From Gloeophyllum trabeum ATCC 11539 (Eukaryota > Basidiomycota > Agaricomycetes > Gloeophyllales > Gloeophyllaceae), in the NCBI RefSeq assembly GCF_000344685.1, contig NW_006920412.1, positions 1,260,937 to 1,324,936 of the forward strand: a stretch of DNA of 64,000 nt, in the 5' to 3' direction. The notes beneath the pieces were generated by a model that worked only from the letters and a program-made list of their open reading frames with translations, was not told the DNA's origin and did not search any database. The translations under genes and the position numbers were made by a program. This document shows positions 37,301 to 49,472 of the stretch, piece by piece (position 1 is the first letter of the stretch; each line of letters starts with the position of its first letter).

Positions 37301-39486
37301 CCATATGCAACGCCTACATCAAATGCTGGGGTGTGACTTCCACTCATATCCTCGTGTGCGTAATGTAACACCTCCAGTGGACTCATTAACTCATGTGCCA
37401 TGAAGGGATTCGATAGAGATCGCTGCGAAGGCCATCGAGCTGCTCAACCACAATGGAGAAGATGCCCTGGTTATCCAGATTCGATCGTTCATTGAAACAA
37501 CTCTGACAATGTATGTCCAACTAGCTGTTATAGCTGCGGGAAACTCATCCGGTTCCTAGGCGCGCTCGAGGGGGGATATTTAACGCACTATGCAAGGTGG
37601 GTTTCACACGACCAGAAGTATCGATATCTCATGTTCATTTTGACAGCAACCTCTGGACACAAATTTCCTCCGCGTACTGCGTGACATAACAGACGCCAAC
37701 GCGAAGACAGTGCGGAACGAAGAGACCCTACGAGAAGTACTGCTCTTCGACACCCTGGGTCGAGCCCATGAGAACGATCGCCGTCATCTTCAAGTGGTTG
37801 TCAATAACCTCAACCGATATGTTGAAATTGTTCACCACGAAGACTGCACCTCTGAGCTCATGTATCGTAGGTGATATGCGTTCTTCAGCCCATTTGATAC
37901 TCACTTCCTCCAGAGGTGGGCCAGTTTCTGGGAAACATCACTCGCCGTTTGGCAGAAGCACCAGACGCATACGACCCAAGCCCTATGTTCCTCCTTGCAG
38001 CGACCCTGATTGAACATAACAGAGCTAGAAGTCATGTGAGTCTCCTGACGAGGCTTGCCTCCGTTGGCCGTCTTGAAACTGATCTTGCACGTACAGGAAT
38101 TATTGCGCGCTACCGGATTCGTCCTAACAGCGTGTCTGCCGCGTTTCAGTATATCAAGTGAGAGCCTGCTCCGTCTGATGCGCGTCTCAATGCGCATCTA
38201 TGGGAGGCCGTCGCAGCCGGGACAGCGTCTGGGCGACGCAAATGGCATCATTGGATCCATACTTGGCACTTTGTCCGACGGTTTGAGGGGCAGGGGTCGC
38301 GTAACACCTCAGACGTTGACAAGTATCCTAGAGGTAAGGCCCTGCTCCTTTGCTCTGATAGTATCCGCTCAGCTTCGTCGGCGTTTACAGATTCTGTCGC
38401 TGGCAGATGCCTTTGACGGTCGATCTGGAAGGAGCTTGTTCTCTGACTACATCATGGGTATAGCGGAGGATGCTCTGCATTATCTCTCGTCTTCTCCGGC
38501 GTCGACAGTATACTCGGACGCCGGGTTCGCGTGTGCTCGAGCGGCAGCTCGCATGATAATGGAGACGACGGAGGACAATGCGGAGCCTTTCTTGAAACAA
38601 GTTACAGCCCCCTCTGATGTGAGCATGAGTAGTCCAACTATCATCGCACTCTGCTGACTCGGATCGTTAGAAAACGGGGCGCCAGCCTCTTAGCATCCGC
38701 TCGTGGAATGTCCTGCTAGTGACGGCGCTGTGCACCGACCTGAAGGCGTCCTCCCGTCTACTACTAGACAATTTCCCCACTTTTCTGGTGATGTATCACA
38801 GGTGCCTCAAATCCTACCATATTGCGGAACCTGGGACAATAGGTTTGACTGGAGCGGACGTGAACTACGCATACATCTCCATCAAATTGTGGCTGCTGCT
38901 CGCTCATAGGGTGTCCTCTATTAGGGAGGAAACTGGGGCAGCGTCGAGCAACAAGGAGGATGCCACATCGCGGATGCTGTGGAACGACCTTTGGCCGCCC
39001 TTCGAACATCTGTTGGCGGCATTTGAAGAAGATGCACAGCTTGGCAGCATACCGGTGAGAATACATACCATACACCATTGAGATGCAAGCTAACGCCCAC
39101 GGTGACCGCTGGTCAGGCTACCGGCGCACTGATCTTGTCATCTATTGCGGATCTCTTCATGTTCCTCCACCAATCTCGGTCGGTGGTGATGCTGGACACC
39201 GCGCTTAACGTCGAAGTGTTAACGCGAGCGCGGGCGTTGGCGAAGAATGAGACTTTGGCAAACAAAGTGAGTCCTCTTCAGAAGACAGACTATGCACCTC
39301 ATCATCTCTGTGAAGCTCTCTCGCGTTCTGCGCACTATGTCGGAACCTGCGGAAGATATCTCGACAGAAGCCCTGGTTAAGCAAGTCGTGGCTGATCTGG
39401 TCGCTACGGAAAAGCTACAGGCTTTAGAGGTGAGGAGGCGGGATGCTGGGAAAGCCGCATATGAGAAGAAGCCGGAGCGAAGGTAG
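31359..39486 (+). CDS. Very large unassigned protein with two C1-like zinc fingers
   Basis: I can join 23 exons in one frame, 31359-31906, 31958-32416, 32482-34330, 34381-34701, 34769-34906, 34960-35378, 35461-35505, 35598-35813, 35863-36006, 36059-36197, 36266-36434, 36488-36582, 36634-36708, 36763-37355, 37406-37510, 37560-37596, 37647-37866, 37914-38035, 38097-38333, 38391-38618, 38671-39054, 39117-39266 and 39316-39486, giving about 2,287 residues. The N-terminus is Ser/Thr-rich. Two tandem CxxC...CxxCx4HxxC fingers lie near residues 523-550 and 605-640. The rest is alpha-helical, resembling HEAT/ARM-type scaffolds. It has no kinase, GTPase or membrane signature that I recognise. A distant UNC79/UNC80-like scaffold is one possibility, but this is only a guess. 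It ends tail to tail with DPM2, 69 bp apart. Confidence 0.75.
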
Positions 39487-39555
39487 AGGGCCGGGACGAA
39501 GGCCCTTAGTCAGTTCATGTACCATAGCCATGCATTGTGGGACGGTCATTGTTTA

Positions 39556-39932
39556 TCAAGCCATACGCAGCTTTGCTTTCTGTGCTTTCGCGCGCTTCTC
39601 CTTTACTACTGTGATCCCGATAAACGACCCGACAGCTGACAGCCCGGAAACGAGGATGAAAGCGGGGAGCCGTACGGCCCATTCTCTCGAAGGGAAGAAG
39701 TCATGAATCGGATTTGACGCGTCAAAGAATGGCTGAAGGACTCGAGGTGTCAGCGGTTGTAACTATTAGGAGGTCACTGCCCTCATACCAGGAGAAGGGC
39801 CCAGAACGTGTAGTAGGTGAAGACGACGGATGCCGCTAGCAGCATCGCACCTCCCAGCGCTTTATCGCTGGCGCCCTGTGCAATCCAATAAGCTCGAGGA
39901 ATGCATACGCAGGTAGCACCGCTGCTTACCAT
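39556..39932 (-). CDS. DPM2: Dolichol-phosphate mannosyltransferase subunit 2
   Basis: Three coding exons (39932-39930, 39875-39789, 39732-39556) give 88 residues, close to the human length of 84. The first coding exon is just the ATG, followed directly by GTAAGC. The protein has two membrane segments: AMLLAASVVFTYYTFWALLL and LPAFILVSGLSAVGSFIGI. Between them lies the conserved-looking FFDASNPIHDFFPSREWA, and the tail is Lys/Arg-rich. DPM2 stabilises the dolichol-P-mannose synthase in the ER membrane and so feeds N-glycan, O-mannose and GPI-anchor synthesis. It is divergent from PIK1 with 182 bp between start codons. Confidence 0.9.
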
Positions 39933-40114
39933 GTCGCAGTGTCTGTACAAGGCCGGCCAAGAATGTGGCCTTCAAAGTTGTGGTATAGGTGGCAATTGTG
40001 GCAACGCCATGCAGTAGATCGAGTATTAGAGGTAGCACCGCCACCGTTCCTAGAGCAGGCGCCCGGCCATACGCGATCCGCTGAGTATGCTGCTCCTGTA
40101 ACGCGGTCCAGGTC
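39933..40114. promoter_or_regulatory. Compact bidirectional promoter of DPM2 and PIK1
   Basis: Only 182 bp lie between the two start codons, which point away from each other, so this interval must contain both 5' leaders and any shared promoter elements. No TATA box is obvious. Confidence 0.6.
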
Positions 40115-43100
40115 ATGTCCCATGCACTCCTCCTGCGTCTCTTTCTCTCTCCCTCTTTCTTCTCCGTCCACATCGCGCTCCAGTATCTCAGGCTCTATGC
40201 GGACAACATTGGGATCACGTACTACCTCACCCGCAGGCTTCGGGAGCTGGACGTAGAGGAATTGCGTGACGTATGGGGCTTCATATGGTGAACGCAAGTG
40301 TTCGTGTCCTCGATGGCTTCCTTAAATAATATTTCAACACCAGTCATCTCCTTGTCACTAGGCCGTCCAAGTCGCGGGCTTTAGAATGCTTTGTCGTAGA
40401 CACTTGTCGGAGGTCCACCCACATTGCCATGCTTGTAAGTACCGGAACACCGCTCCTGCTGATCCCCAGGATATTCACAAGGTATCACAGACCCTTTGGT
40501 TTATGCAAGCACACCTGAAGGACCTCTCCTCTTCAATGAGACAGAACCCCAAGTCTTTCACAGTCTGCCAGAGCACTATCCTCCAGTGCCATGAGATAAT
40601 ATTCGGAGACCTTCCTGCCCCTGCAGTGATGCCCTACTCGACAATGGAATCCTCAGGCATTTCAAGTACTTCTAGGCAGATCAGGAAGAAAGTCAAATCT
40701 AACGTTGCGCCCGCTCTGGTGGGCATGGGTATTTTACTTGCAGGGGTCCCAGGCTTGCCCCCCTTGACGGACGTCATGAGTGAGGTTGTCATAGAGCAGG
40801 GACGTGCTGACGACGACCGTCATGAAAATCATAGCATCCGTACGGGTCACGAGGACGATGCTCCTGGTGTTCTTAGACCTAGCCAGAGTACTGAGAATGG
40901 AGAAGAAGAAGAGCAGGACCTTCAATCCACGGACTCCTTCGAAGAACCGGTAGCCAACCAGGCCGACCCTTCTGAATTAAGTTCAACGGAGAACCGACCG
41001 ACAATGAGCAACTACGACCGAACACCAAGTGGGACCATAACGCGCCGTAAAACAATAGGTGCTGCTCAGACGAGCCCCGCGTTACCTCTCCATATGCGAC
41101 CTGATGGTCGACCAAGGCTGTCTGAGGATCCTTTTGGTCAGCAAGACGAGCCTTTGCCTTTGCATTCCACCAGTCCCTTCCAGTCTTCGCCTTCACTGTC
41201 AGCAGCGAAGGCCTCTCGAGACATGAAGCGGTCACCCACATCTGACTCGCTACTACAAAAATACGATTTGCAGTCACAAGCCCACCTTCTGCGCAGTCAT
41301 TACTGTAGATCTGAGGTCGGTCCATTTTCGCATGTTTCGCGGTATCTTTGTGTCATAACAGTACATCAGGTCCAATTTATTCTTGGCCTAGAGGATATAT
41401 GCAGCAGACTCCTAGTCGTACCAAAGCCGGCGCGCGTCAGTGCCCTGAGGGCTGAGCTAACGACGTTAAATCATAAGTTACCTGCGGAGGTGAATTCTGC
41501 AGTGATCACGAATGTTACTTCCTATGCTCAGTGATAACCAGGTCTGCATGCCCATGTGGTGCACATCATCCGATGTTCCTCTTGGTGCGCCAGGGAAAAC
41601 ACAGCCTCACCACCGAATAGTACGCATCCCCCCGGGTGAGAGCGTCGTGCTCAACTCCGCGGAACGGGCCCCATTTCTCTTATTGATGGAGATTCTTCAC
41701 GACGATCTCGATTTCGACCCGAGTAAAAGGAGTAACAAGGAGATCCTCAAGAAGATCGTGGTCAAGGAGGAAGAGCGCAAGGGGGCCTCTTCAGACTTGG
41801 TCGCATTTAAGTCGGGGCCCTCCGCTGTTCGTCGCACAAATTCTAGCAGTGAACCTACGACGGGATTCCCTCCTGGGACGGATATCGACCAGGAGGACAG
41901 TTCGATGAGTGCTCCGGAAATCAGGCCGATTCCTCCAACCCCTACAATGTCGGCCCTCCCCGTAGACGAGGAGGAGGAAGTCGATCTCATCGAGCAGGTA
42001 TATGGTTCGGACGGGCCCCGGTTTTCTCATGCGGTTGATTTGACCGACACCATCGTATTACCCCCTCGACCACGCAATAAAGATCTCGATGCTGCTGCAT
42101 GGTCTCGCTCGTCATCCCTCCCCCCTTCTCCCGCCATCGAGCAACGTCCGTCGTTTGGTACTCCATCGGTTGCTGGCACCCCCCTACTAAATCACGGACG
42201 GAATGACAGTGGTACCAATGCTCAGATACTGTCGCTAGACGAATATTCGGAACGTATGCGAACTGCCGCTGTCATGCTCGCGCAGCTCAACGCGAATTTG
42301 GTGCGAGAACCCTTCACAGGTGCAAGCACCCCGTCCATGGGAAGCACTCCTGTTGAACCCTCTTCGAGTTCCCCTGGCTGGCTATCGGCATCTAACTGGT
42401 TCACAGTTACGCCTCCCTCGGCTGAGAACGAGGAAAAAGTCAGCAAAGGCCCTGTACACCCGTCTCTCTCTGGTTACGTCTCCCAGGCCCGTACCAGCGC
42501 TGGTGCTCCTGTTCCGCATAGCCGGATGAGGTTGAACCCAGCCGAAGCAGCTGCCATCCGTGATCGCATTATGCGCGAGATGATCGCTCTCGAGGAGGAG
42601 CGCATGGAGCGTATGCGTGAAAACCGGGAGGTGGACGGCTTCTTGTCCGTTGGATCTGACGGAGGGGGCGCCAAGACGCTTGAGGATGAAACCATCATTC
42701 GTCGTGAACTCAGCAGAGCCGACCCCTCCGCGATTGTATTCAGTGAATCGTGGTCTGCAAAGAAGGTATTGTCTTTGCCTACATGCATAGTAAATCAGGT
42801 ACACTTACCCCACGTTGCCTCCAGAGTCGAATACGACATGGCTCACCCTATGGCCACCTAGGTAGGTTTCATGAAACCACTACACATGTTCTTTCTGAGC
42901 CCTTGCTCGAACAGCCAACTGGGATTGCGTGTCCGTCATTGTCAAAACCGGGGGTGACCTACGGCAGGAGCAGTTGGCAGTCCAGCTAATCCACCAGTTC
43001 CAGCGGATATGGCAGGAAGAGCACTGTCAGTGCTGGGTCAGATAGTATGCTTCGTTTGTTCCTGACATTGTTCCCAGCTCACGCTCTGTCGTTGATAGCT

Positions 43101-44054
43101 TCCGAATTCTTGTCACAGGCGGCAGTTCAGGCTTGGTTGAGACGATTACTGACGCGGTTTCTATACATTCCATCAAGAAAGCGGAATATGCACGCCGGCT
43201 CGCTGAAGGGCGGTTAGGTCACGTTACACTGCTTGATCACTTCAAGACGGTATGATTCACATCCTAGTGATTCGTGTATATTTTACCATCGAATTTGATT
43301 AGACGTACGGCGACCCTAGTTCCACGAAGTACATACGCGCCCAGCGCAATTTTGCTAAGTCGCTCGCTGGTAAGTCGGAAGACACAGCCATCTTCAGGAG
43401 CTGAGGACTTGCGCAGGATATTCCCTCGTCACGTATCTCTTGCAGATAAAGGATCGTCATAACGGAAATATCCTCCTGGACAGAGAAGGTCATCTGATAC
43501 ACATAGACTTCGGGTTTATGTTGTCCAACTCCCCGGGCAATATAGGGTTCGAGGCAGCTCCTTTCAAATTGCCCCTTGAGTACGTCGAAGTCCTCGGAGG
43601 CGTCGACAGCGAATACTTCCGGGAGTTCAGGCGACTATTCCGCGAAGGCTTTGAGGCTGCCAGTAAACACTGCGATAGCATCATCAGTACGTCGGTTCTT
43701 TTCATGATGATATGTCATCGATCTCATGACCTGTATAAAGCATTGGTAGAGCTTATGCAGAAGGGTGAGTGGTATCTTCCATTACCGTGAAGTTGCATAC
43801 TAAGGTCTGTGCAGACTCAGCATTGCCCTGCTTCGCTGCTTTGGGTGAACAGACCGCCAACCAGCTGCGAGAACGCTTCCAACCAGCGCTCACGCACTCA
43901 TTGCAGGAGCATGTTGACCGTCTGATAGACACATCTTTAGGGTCGAACTGGACCCGTTTGTATGATTCGGTACGTAGTTGTTCGCGTCAGTTTGAACGTA
44001 TTTCCATCCTGAATACCCTTGCAGTATCAGTACTATGCTCAATCAATCTTATGA
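40115..44054 (+). CDS. PIK1: Phosphatidylinositol 4-kinase Pik1 (type III beta)
   Basis: Twelve exons (40115-40287, 40344-40434, 40491-41315, 41370-41489, 41542-42765, 42825-42861, 42915-43044, 43099-43249, 43303-43369, 43417-43764, 43815-43969, 44025-44054) give 1,116 residues. Pik1 makes PI4P at the Golgi and nucleus. The N-terminal helical (LKU-like) region begins MSHALLLRLFLSPSFF and includes NIGITYYLTRRLRELD. A long Ser-rich linker leads to VVPKPARVSALRAEL and the lipid-kinase core: VIVKTGGDLRQEQLAVQLI, the catalytic loop KDRHNGNILLD at about 950 and HIDFGFMLSNSPG as the activation loop. The C-terminus SYQYYAQSIL is typical. It converges with the first GT15 gene, 210 bp apart. Confidence 0.96.
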
Positions 44055-44263
44055 TGACGAGCCATGCACTTCTCGCTAAGCAGAGGAATATTTGTGCTCC
44101 GCGACGCGGGCTCTTATTCACCCATTGCATTGACTTCCCATGCAGCTGGTCTCAACATAGTAGTTCAGACTATGGCTATTAGCGCAAGCCTGCCAATGCG
44201 CAGCCGCCAATCCAAGCGTCCTGGTAAAATAAATATGCAACTAGTCATACATAGTGGACGAGA

Positions 44264-45941
44264 CTAGAATAACTTGTCATATCTGTTCAGACAAGAGTAC
44301 CACTCATAGTCTGAAGCACCCTGGGATTAATATGATTAAGCCCATTAGGCAGACTCACTTACCGAAGTTTTGTTTCGGGTCGCACCAGCACTTTCCTCGC
44401 TTGTGTGCCGCGCCTTGAGGGCAGTGCTGGAAAGGTTCATGCCGGTAACCAATGTCGTTGAAGAAGTGGATCTGGTCTTTCCGAGCGAACAGGGCGGCTC
44501 CTATGCTGTGGACAGGTGCGTCTCCCCATCGCTGGTATAGCGAAATTCAACACAACAGTCCTCAGGAAAATAGCGTCACCAGTAGCGTACCTCGTAGTAG
44601 AAACCACCCTTCTCATCCAGGAAATCGAAAAACTTGGAATAGGCTTCGCTTCGCCATAAGTCAAGGTCTCCGATCTCAAAGTTGCTCCAGACTACAACAA
44701 AGCAGTCAGCAAGGCAAGCCATCAAACGTAGAAACATACATACAGTGACAGCGGTTATATGTTTCGCCACCATCATCTGAAAGGAATGCCATGGCATTAT
44801 CCTCTGCCACCAAACCCGGGTTCGCGTTGATGAACTCCTTAACCGCATTCCAGAGTGTAGGTATGGTAGCCTCGTACTCGTACAAGGAGACGGTAAAGCC
44901 TGCCAATCCGTCCGCTCAGAAGACCATACGAACTACATCCAATGTTGCTTACCGTAGACTTTACTGCCGTCCTCCATGATCAGGAAAGGGTCATAGTCAA
45001 GATCGCAGAAGAACTTGACATCGGGCCTGATGGTGACATGGTCAGGCGTCACCATCGCAACAAGATAGAAAATGCATACGTACTCAACTCTCCAGTAATA
45101 CTTGTAGTTCTTCAACAGCTCGTGCCGGTAGAAGAACTGAGAATAATGAAATTGAGCTATCTGTGAAATAGGTCAAAATGGTAGATTACTGACGCCTGAG
45201 TTGAAGCGGCACATGTTCCGGTATCTGAAATGGCTTTAGAGCCTGCAACGTATGCTATCAGCCGTAAAGACACCTACGGTACGCTGCCTGCAGAGAACGT
45301 TTAGCCGGTTACCCCTGCGCCAGAAACTGAAGAGACGAACCTCCATATATGACATTATTCTTAATCATGTCAGCTCTAGCTGCGCTGGCCTTGTCCTCGT
45401 CTATCCAACTGGGCTGGTACCAGTGATCGTGGGGTATAAGACCAAACTGGACCTCGGAGTCCGTGATGGTAAGAATGCGACTTCAGAACTATCAGTAAGA
45501 GCCTCGCTTGCAGATCGGACATTACCCACTCCTTGAACTCGTCACTGAAGTCTTCTTCGTTCAAGAAGACGTAGGGATACCGGAACTTCTTGTTGAAGCG
45601 GTCTTCCAACTGCTTCATACTAGATACTACGCCAGGCAGATCACTGTTCCGCGCAAGCATGACAATCACTGCATTAGCCCTCCGTCCTGGGTGAGTCGTG
45701 TTGTCGGAGGGTGCGTAGTACTCGTCCGGCACGGTGTTCTTATACGGAGGATTGGGTGCACGGAATTGGTCGGCAAGGTTAGACAATGATGTCGCTCGTC
45801 CATATTCTTCATGAGAGACGCTAAGGATAAAATGTAATCCAATCTGGCCGCGTAATGAGGGTGCGGTGCGGCAAGTAGCATTGACAAGCCGCTTACTATG
45901 ATACCCAGTACCAGCAGAACGTAACGCATAGGCGTCATCAT
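44264..45941 (-). CDS. GT15 alpha-1,2-mannosyltransferase (Kre2/Mnt1 family), copy 1
   Basis: Eleven exons (45941-45886, 45820-45530, 45480-45341, 45287-45278, 45224-45194, 45136-45084, 45026-44953, 44899-44744, 44691-44591, 44531-44363, 44310-44264) give 375 residues. GT15 enzymes add alpha-1,2-mannose to O- and N-glycans in the Golgi. A type II membrane anchor ([16 protein letters not shown]) precedes the catalytic domain: [96 protein letters not shown] and a C-terminal [14 protein letters not shown]. Exon 4 has only 10 nt. A paralogue lies at 50781-52550 on the other strand. Confidence 0.95.
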
Positions 45942-46818
45942 CTTGTATGAATCCACTTAGTCCAGAGCGGAAATATGGACAGTTTACGTGACTGACAGCC
46001 AGACACGCCAGGTTAAGGAATGGGAGGGTCGAAAGAGATCTTCCGGTTTACGCTGCTGCGCTGCGCTGGATATACCGTCCACCGCCACAGATCCGGACAA
46101 GGAAATAGTATCGCAGCACGTGTGCGCACCGCGACATGTCCTGGCAGTCGCCCTCGAGCACGTTTCCTTTACTCAGTGAATAAGGCGGTAGGGCCGTGGG
46201 AGCGGCAGAGCCCTCTACCGTAGACATAGATAAGATTTGGTAGCAAGCTGAAAACTTGACATCCTGAGCAGCATCATATACTAATATATTTATTTTGCGA
46301 AAGCAATTGTGTTCCAGCCATGATTTCCGACTGAGCATTCACCTCAACGATTTGAAGAGATGTCCACTCACTCCTCCCTCAGGTTCTGAGTATGCAAGTC
46401 ATTTATGTAAAACAGCTGACATTGAAGTATGCTGCTTTCACCTGGAGACCGCATCTCCAACGCCCCAAGCTAGGTCATGTCTGTTCTCTTGAGTCCCTTG
46501 ACCAGCATCCGCCACCTTGGCTAAAGATGGAAAGAGAGATGCCACGTGGTTTTACAATCGGGGTCCTTTGAGGACCCCATCTTTGATTGGTCCAAAGCCG
46601 TGTGCCGGTCCTGCCGTCCGCCATATACGGTTAAGAGCCAAATAGTGTCAAATAGATCGCGTAGATCTTGAAACGATCGCAGGAAACCTGCGAACGGCCG
46701 GGGGGTCCAAGACCCACTACCTACGGTAGCGGGAATGGTGACGATGGCAAAAATACAACGACACTTGCGGTTGCCACTGATAACTATGTGCGCTGCCAGG
46801 AGTAGTGTGAGCAAAAGT
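45942..46818. other. Intergenic before the tRNA gene
   Basis: About 880 bp upstream of the first GT15 gene with no recognised protein. A small inverted repeat, GGGGTCCTTTGAGGACCCC, lies near 46560. Confidence 0.4.
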
Positions 46819-46906
46819 GGACCCTCCGAGAATCGAACTCGGGACCCTTGCATTGAGGGATTGCATCCACATAAGTACAAAGCTCTACCGATTGAGCTAA
46901 GGGTCC
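46819..46906 (-). tRNA. tRNA-Ile (anticodon UAU) with a 16-nt intron
   Basis: Read on the minus strand, all stems form: acceptor GGACCCT/AGGGTCC, D stem GCTC/GAGC, T arm CCGAG-TTCGATT-CTCGG. The anticodon stem TTGTA/TGCAA closes only if 16 nt (46869-46854) are removed one base after the anticodon, the canonical place for a tRNA intron. The loop then reads CT-TAT-GA, giving anticodon UAU, which decodes AUA. The mature RNA would be 72 nt without CCA. The B box GTTCGATTC is intact. Confidence 0.93.
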
Positions 46907-47073
46907 ATTGCCTTGTGGTGGCCTTCTGCGATACTAGTCGAGATTAGAGGATACAGAGGTTGCGATCTTGTTCACACTTCGTTACATTGGGCTTGCGCAA
47001 TTCAGTTCTATAACAAACGGACCGCGAAAAACGCACACCGGGATGAATGACCATTCAGACGAGAAATACATGA

Positions 47074-48036
47074 TTACACCTCAGGAACGTTTGGCTCCTC
47101 GCGTATCCCGTCCGGAGTAATCTCCACGAACCTGGTGCCTACCCTCCGGCCCTGCTCCTCGGAGTGGGTTATCCAGACGATTGCTTTCAAAGTGGAGTCC
47201 GGCGACTTCAGCTCGGACGTGAGATACGTCTCGACAGAGTTTGAAGACTGCGGATCCAAGGCGGACGTCGGTTCTAGCGTGTAGTGAGCATCAATAACTT
47301 GACGGAATGAGTAGACTAGGCTCACCATCAAGTAGCAGGACCTCAGCAGCGTCCAGACCGATCGCTACCGCCAGCACCATCCTCTGAGATTCACCTCCGC
47401 TGAGGCTTGACCACTCTCTGTCCCATAGCTCATCGTCCAGTCCAAACGACCGTCCTACTTCGACCGCTTGGTTCAGGTCCGGAGCGGGAGTCTGCTCTCC
47501 CTTCTTAGACAAGCGCGAACCCTTCGGGTCGCGTGCGGAGAATGAAGATATGGTGTTGAAGAAATCCTTCGGTGTTCCCGGCAGTAGAGATGGACGTTGG
47601 GGTACATATAACACACGTGTCCGGAACAGAGGGACTCCTGCAAATTCCACGGATTATGGCTCCAGACCTCGAAATCAATATTAGCCCCCATACCGATTGC
47701 CTTAGGAGTCCTGTGAAAGGGCAACATTAGGAAAGGCAAAAATCAGAGCCTTGCTGGAATCGCACCTTCCCCTGTAGAGCACCTCGCCCTTGTATACATT
47801 GAGGTGGGCAATGCATTTCAGCAATGTCGACTTCCTGCACAGAGCGAGTTCAGTTTATCCACTACGCGTACGCGAACGCGTGAGAAGAGGACCTACCCCG
47901 CACCGCTTTTGCCTCGGAGGACGAGAACATCACCTTCTTTTACATCGAAGGTAGCGTCGGAGAATATAAGTGAACCATCCGACCGCGCGCAAGATATCTC
48001 TCGAAGCTCCAGCAATGTCTCGCTCATAGCGCTCAT
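47074..48036 (-). CDS. Stand-alone ABC ATPase, YbbL/STAR1-like
   Basis: Five exons (48036-47897, 47834-47766, 47710-47694, 47637-47326, 47273-47074) give 245 residues, one nucleotide-binding domain without membrane segments. Walker A is GKSGAGKST, split by the first intron. A Q-loop-like YVPQRPSLLPGTP follows, then the signature LSGGESQR, and Walker B with D-loop LLLDEPTSALDP. The switch histidine is in VWITHSEEQ. The small size and LPGTP resemble bacterial FetA/YbbL and plant STAR1, which pair with a separate membrane protein; no such partner is seen nearby. The third exon has only 17 nt. An in-frame ATG 51 nt upstream (48087) is an alternative start. Confidence 0.88.
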
Positions 48037-48213
48037 AGTGTAGCAGATGGAAGGAAGGGGGAGTGTGTCTGCATTCTCACGGTTCATGTAAACACATTAT
48101 ATGTCATAAATTTAAACCAGTACGACAATGCAAACGTGGGCAGGCAATCTCTGCGTAGAATAGCGCCCGGGGCCAGTCTCCCAAAGATACCCAGCACTTG
48201 GGAGTAGAGTCCA

Positions 48214-49472
48214 TTAAGGGTATGAGGGTTGAGGAGGCATACCCATCTCCTCTGGTGTTAGGCTTGAGCTCTCTATCATCACACCGACACCAATCTTGGC
48301 AGCGTTCTGGAAGGCGCCAGCGATCAGCAAGAATTGGGATTCATCGACACAATACATACCTTGAAGTGATCGATCTCGCCACCAATGATGAACGCGAAAG
48401 TAGGAGCAAACCGCTGCTCCAGCAGGGCCGAAACCTTGCCCGTCGAATCCAGCTGAGCCCGGAAAGTTGACATCCGCAAATCCCACTTGGCGCCCAACGT
48501 GGCAACGGCATCTCTGCGTGTAGGGGCAGAGATGACTTGCAGATCCGCAGCAACATCCACCTTCTCACTCAGCTTCTGCCAGTACGTCGCCTGCAGTATG
48601 CCGGGCTGTTGCAGTAGTGCAGTAGCAATCCAGTTTTTGTCGGTACTTGTCCACTTCGCGACGTATGACGTACTGAGCTCGGTCATGTCCGGCGTTGGTC
48701 GTTGAACCATCGTCTCGAATCCCAAAGCCAGGTTGCGTGTCAGGGACTGCAGGTAGCTCCCAACATATATGCCACTGAAGTCGGCAGGGGAAGGGTTGAT
48801 CGCCTTGACATTCAAGTTGTAGTCACGACCTGAATAGTCATTCTCTATTTGGATCATGTTGTGGCCCGCTTGTGACGAAAGCTGTGAAACGTCTTGAGCT
48901 CTGAATCTCAAGCCAGACACAGGTGACTGACCTGGGCCTGCATTTTGGTCACCAAGTTAGGAGTCCAACCCTTGTTGAACCGAGCGTTCACACTCCCTTC
49001 ATGATCCACCCCACCTTGCATGAAAACCTGCGGCAAGCCGTTAGCCACAGTGCACACGGACCGAAGGAGGGATCAAATACCTGGTCATTGGCGAATACGG
49101 CGCCAAAATTGTACGACGGAGGTGCTGATTGGGATGCTAAGTTGAACGAATGTGTCACTTGGAAAGCGGGGTTCGTAGATAGTGTCTTCGTTAGGTCGGC
49201 TCTTGCGCCGTCAAAGATGAAGTGGGTCAGATGTGTACCTGCACCGGGAACACATCAGTCTCGAGCAGATGTGATGATAGATACTGCATACTTTTAACTT
49301 CTTTTTGTAGGTTCTCTACCGAACCGGGGCAAGGCAATGCGAGGTCTGAGCGCCATTGCGAGAAGCGGTCATACGTCCTTGTGAAAGGCGACACAGCGGA
49401 GTAGAACGGCGACCAAGCAGATGACTTGGTTGAGGACGACGGGTAGGGAGACTGGACCGGAAACGCGCTCAT
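48214..49472 (-). CDS. TOM40: Mitochondrial import receptor subunit Tom40
   Basis: Five exons (49472-49292, 49238-49081, 49027-48932, 48881-48360, 48306-48214) give 349 residues, the usual fungal length. Tom40 is the beta-barrel pore of the outer mitochondrial membrane translocase. Family stretches include THSFNLASQSAPPSYNFGAV, VFMQGGVDHEGSVNARFN, ENDYSGRDYNLNVKAINPS, SGIYVGSYLQSL, ATYWQKLSEKVDVAADLQ and HFKNAAKIGVGVMIE, where the last part holds the C-terminal beta-signal region. All introns are 50-53 nt and most fall on codon boundaries. Its stop lies about 180 bp from the ABC ATPase start on the same strand. Confidence 0.95.
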
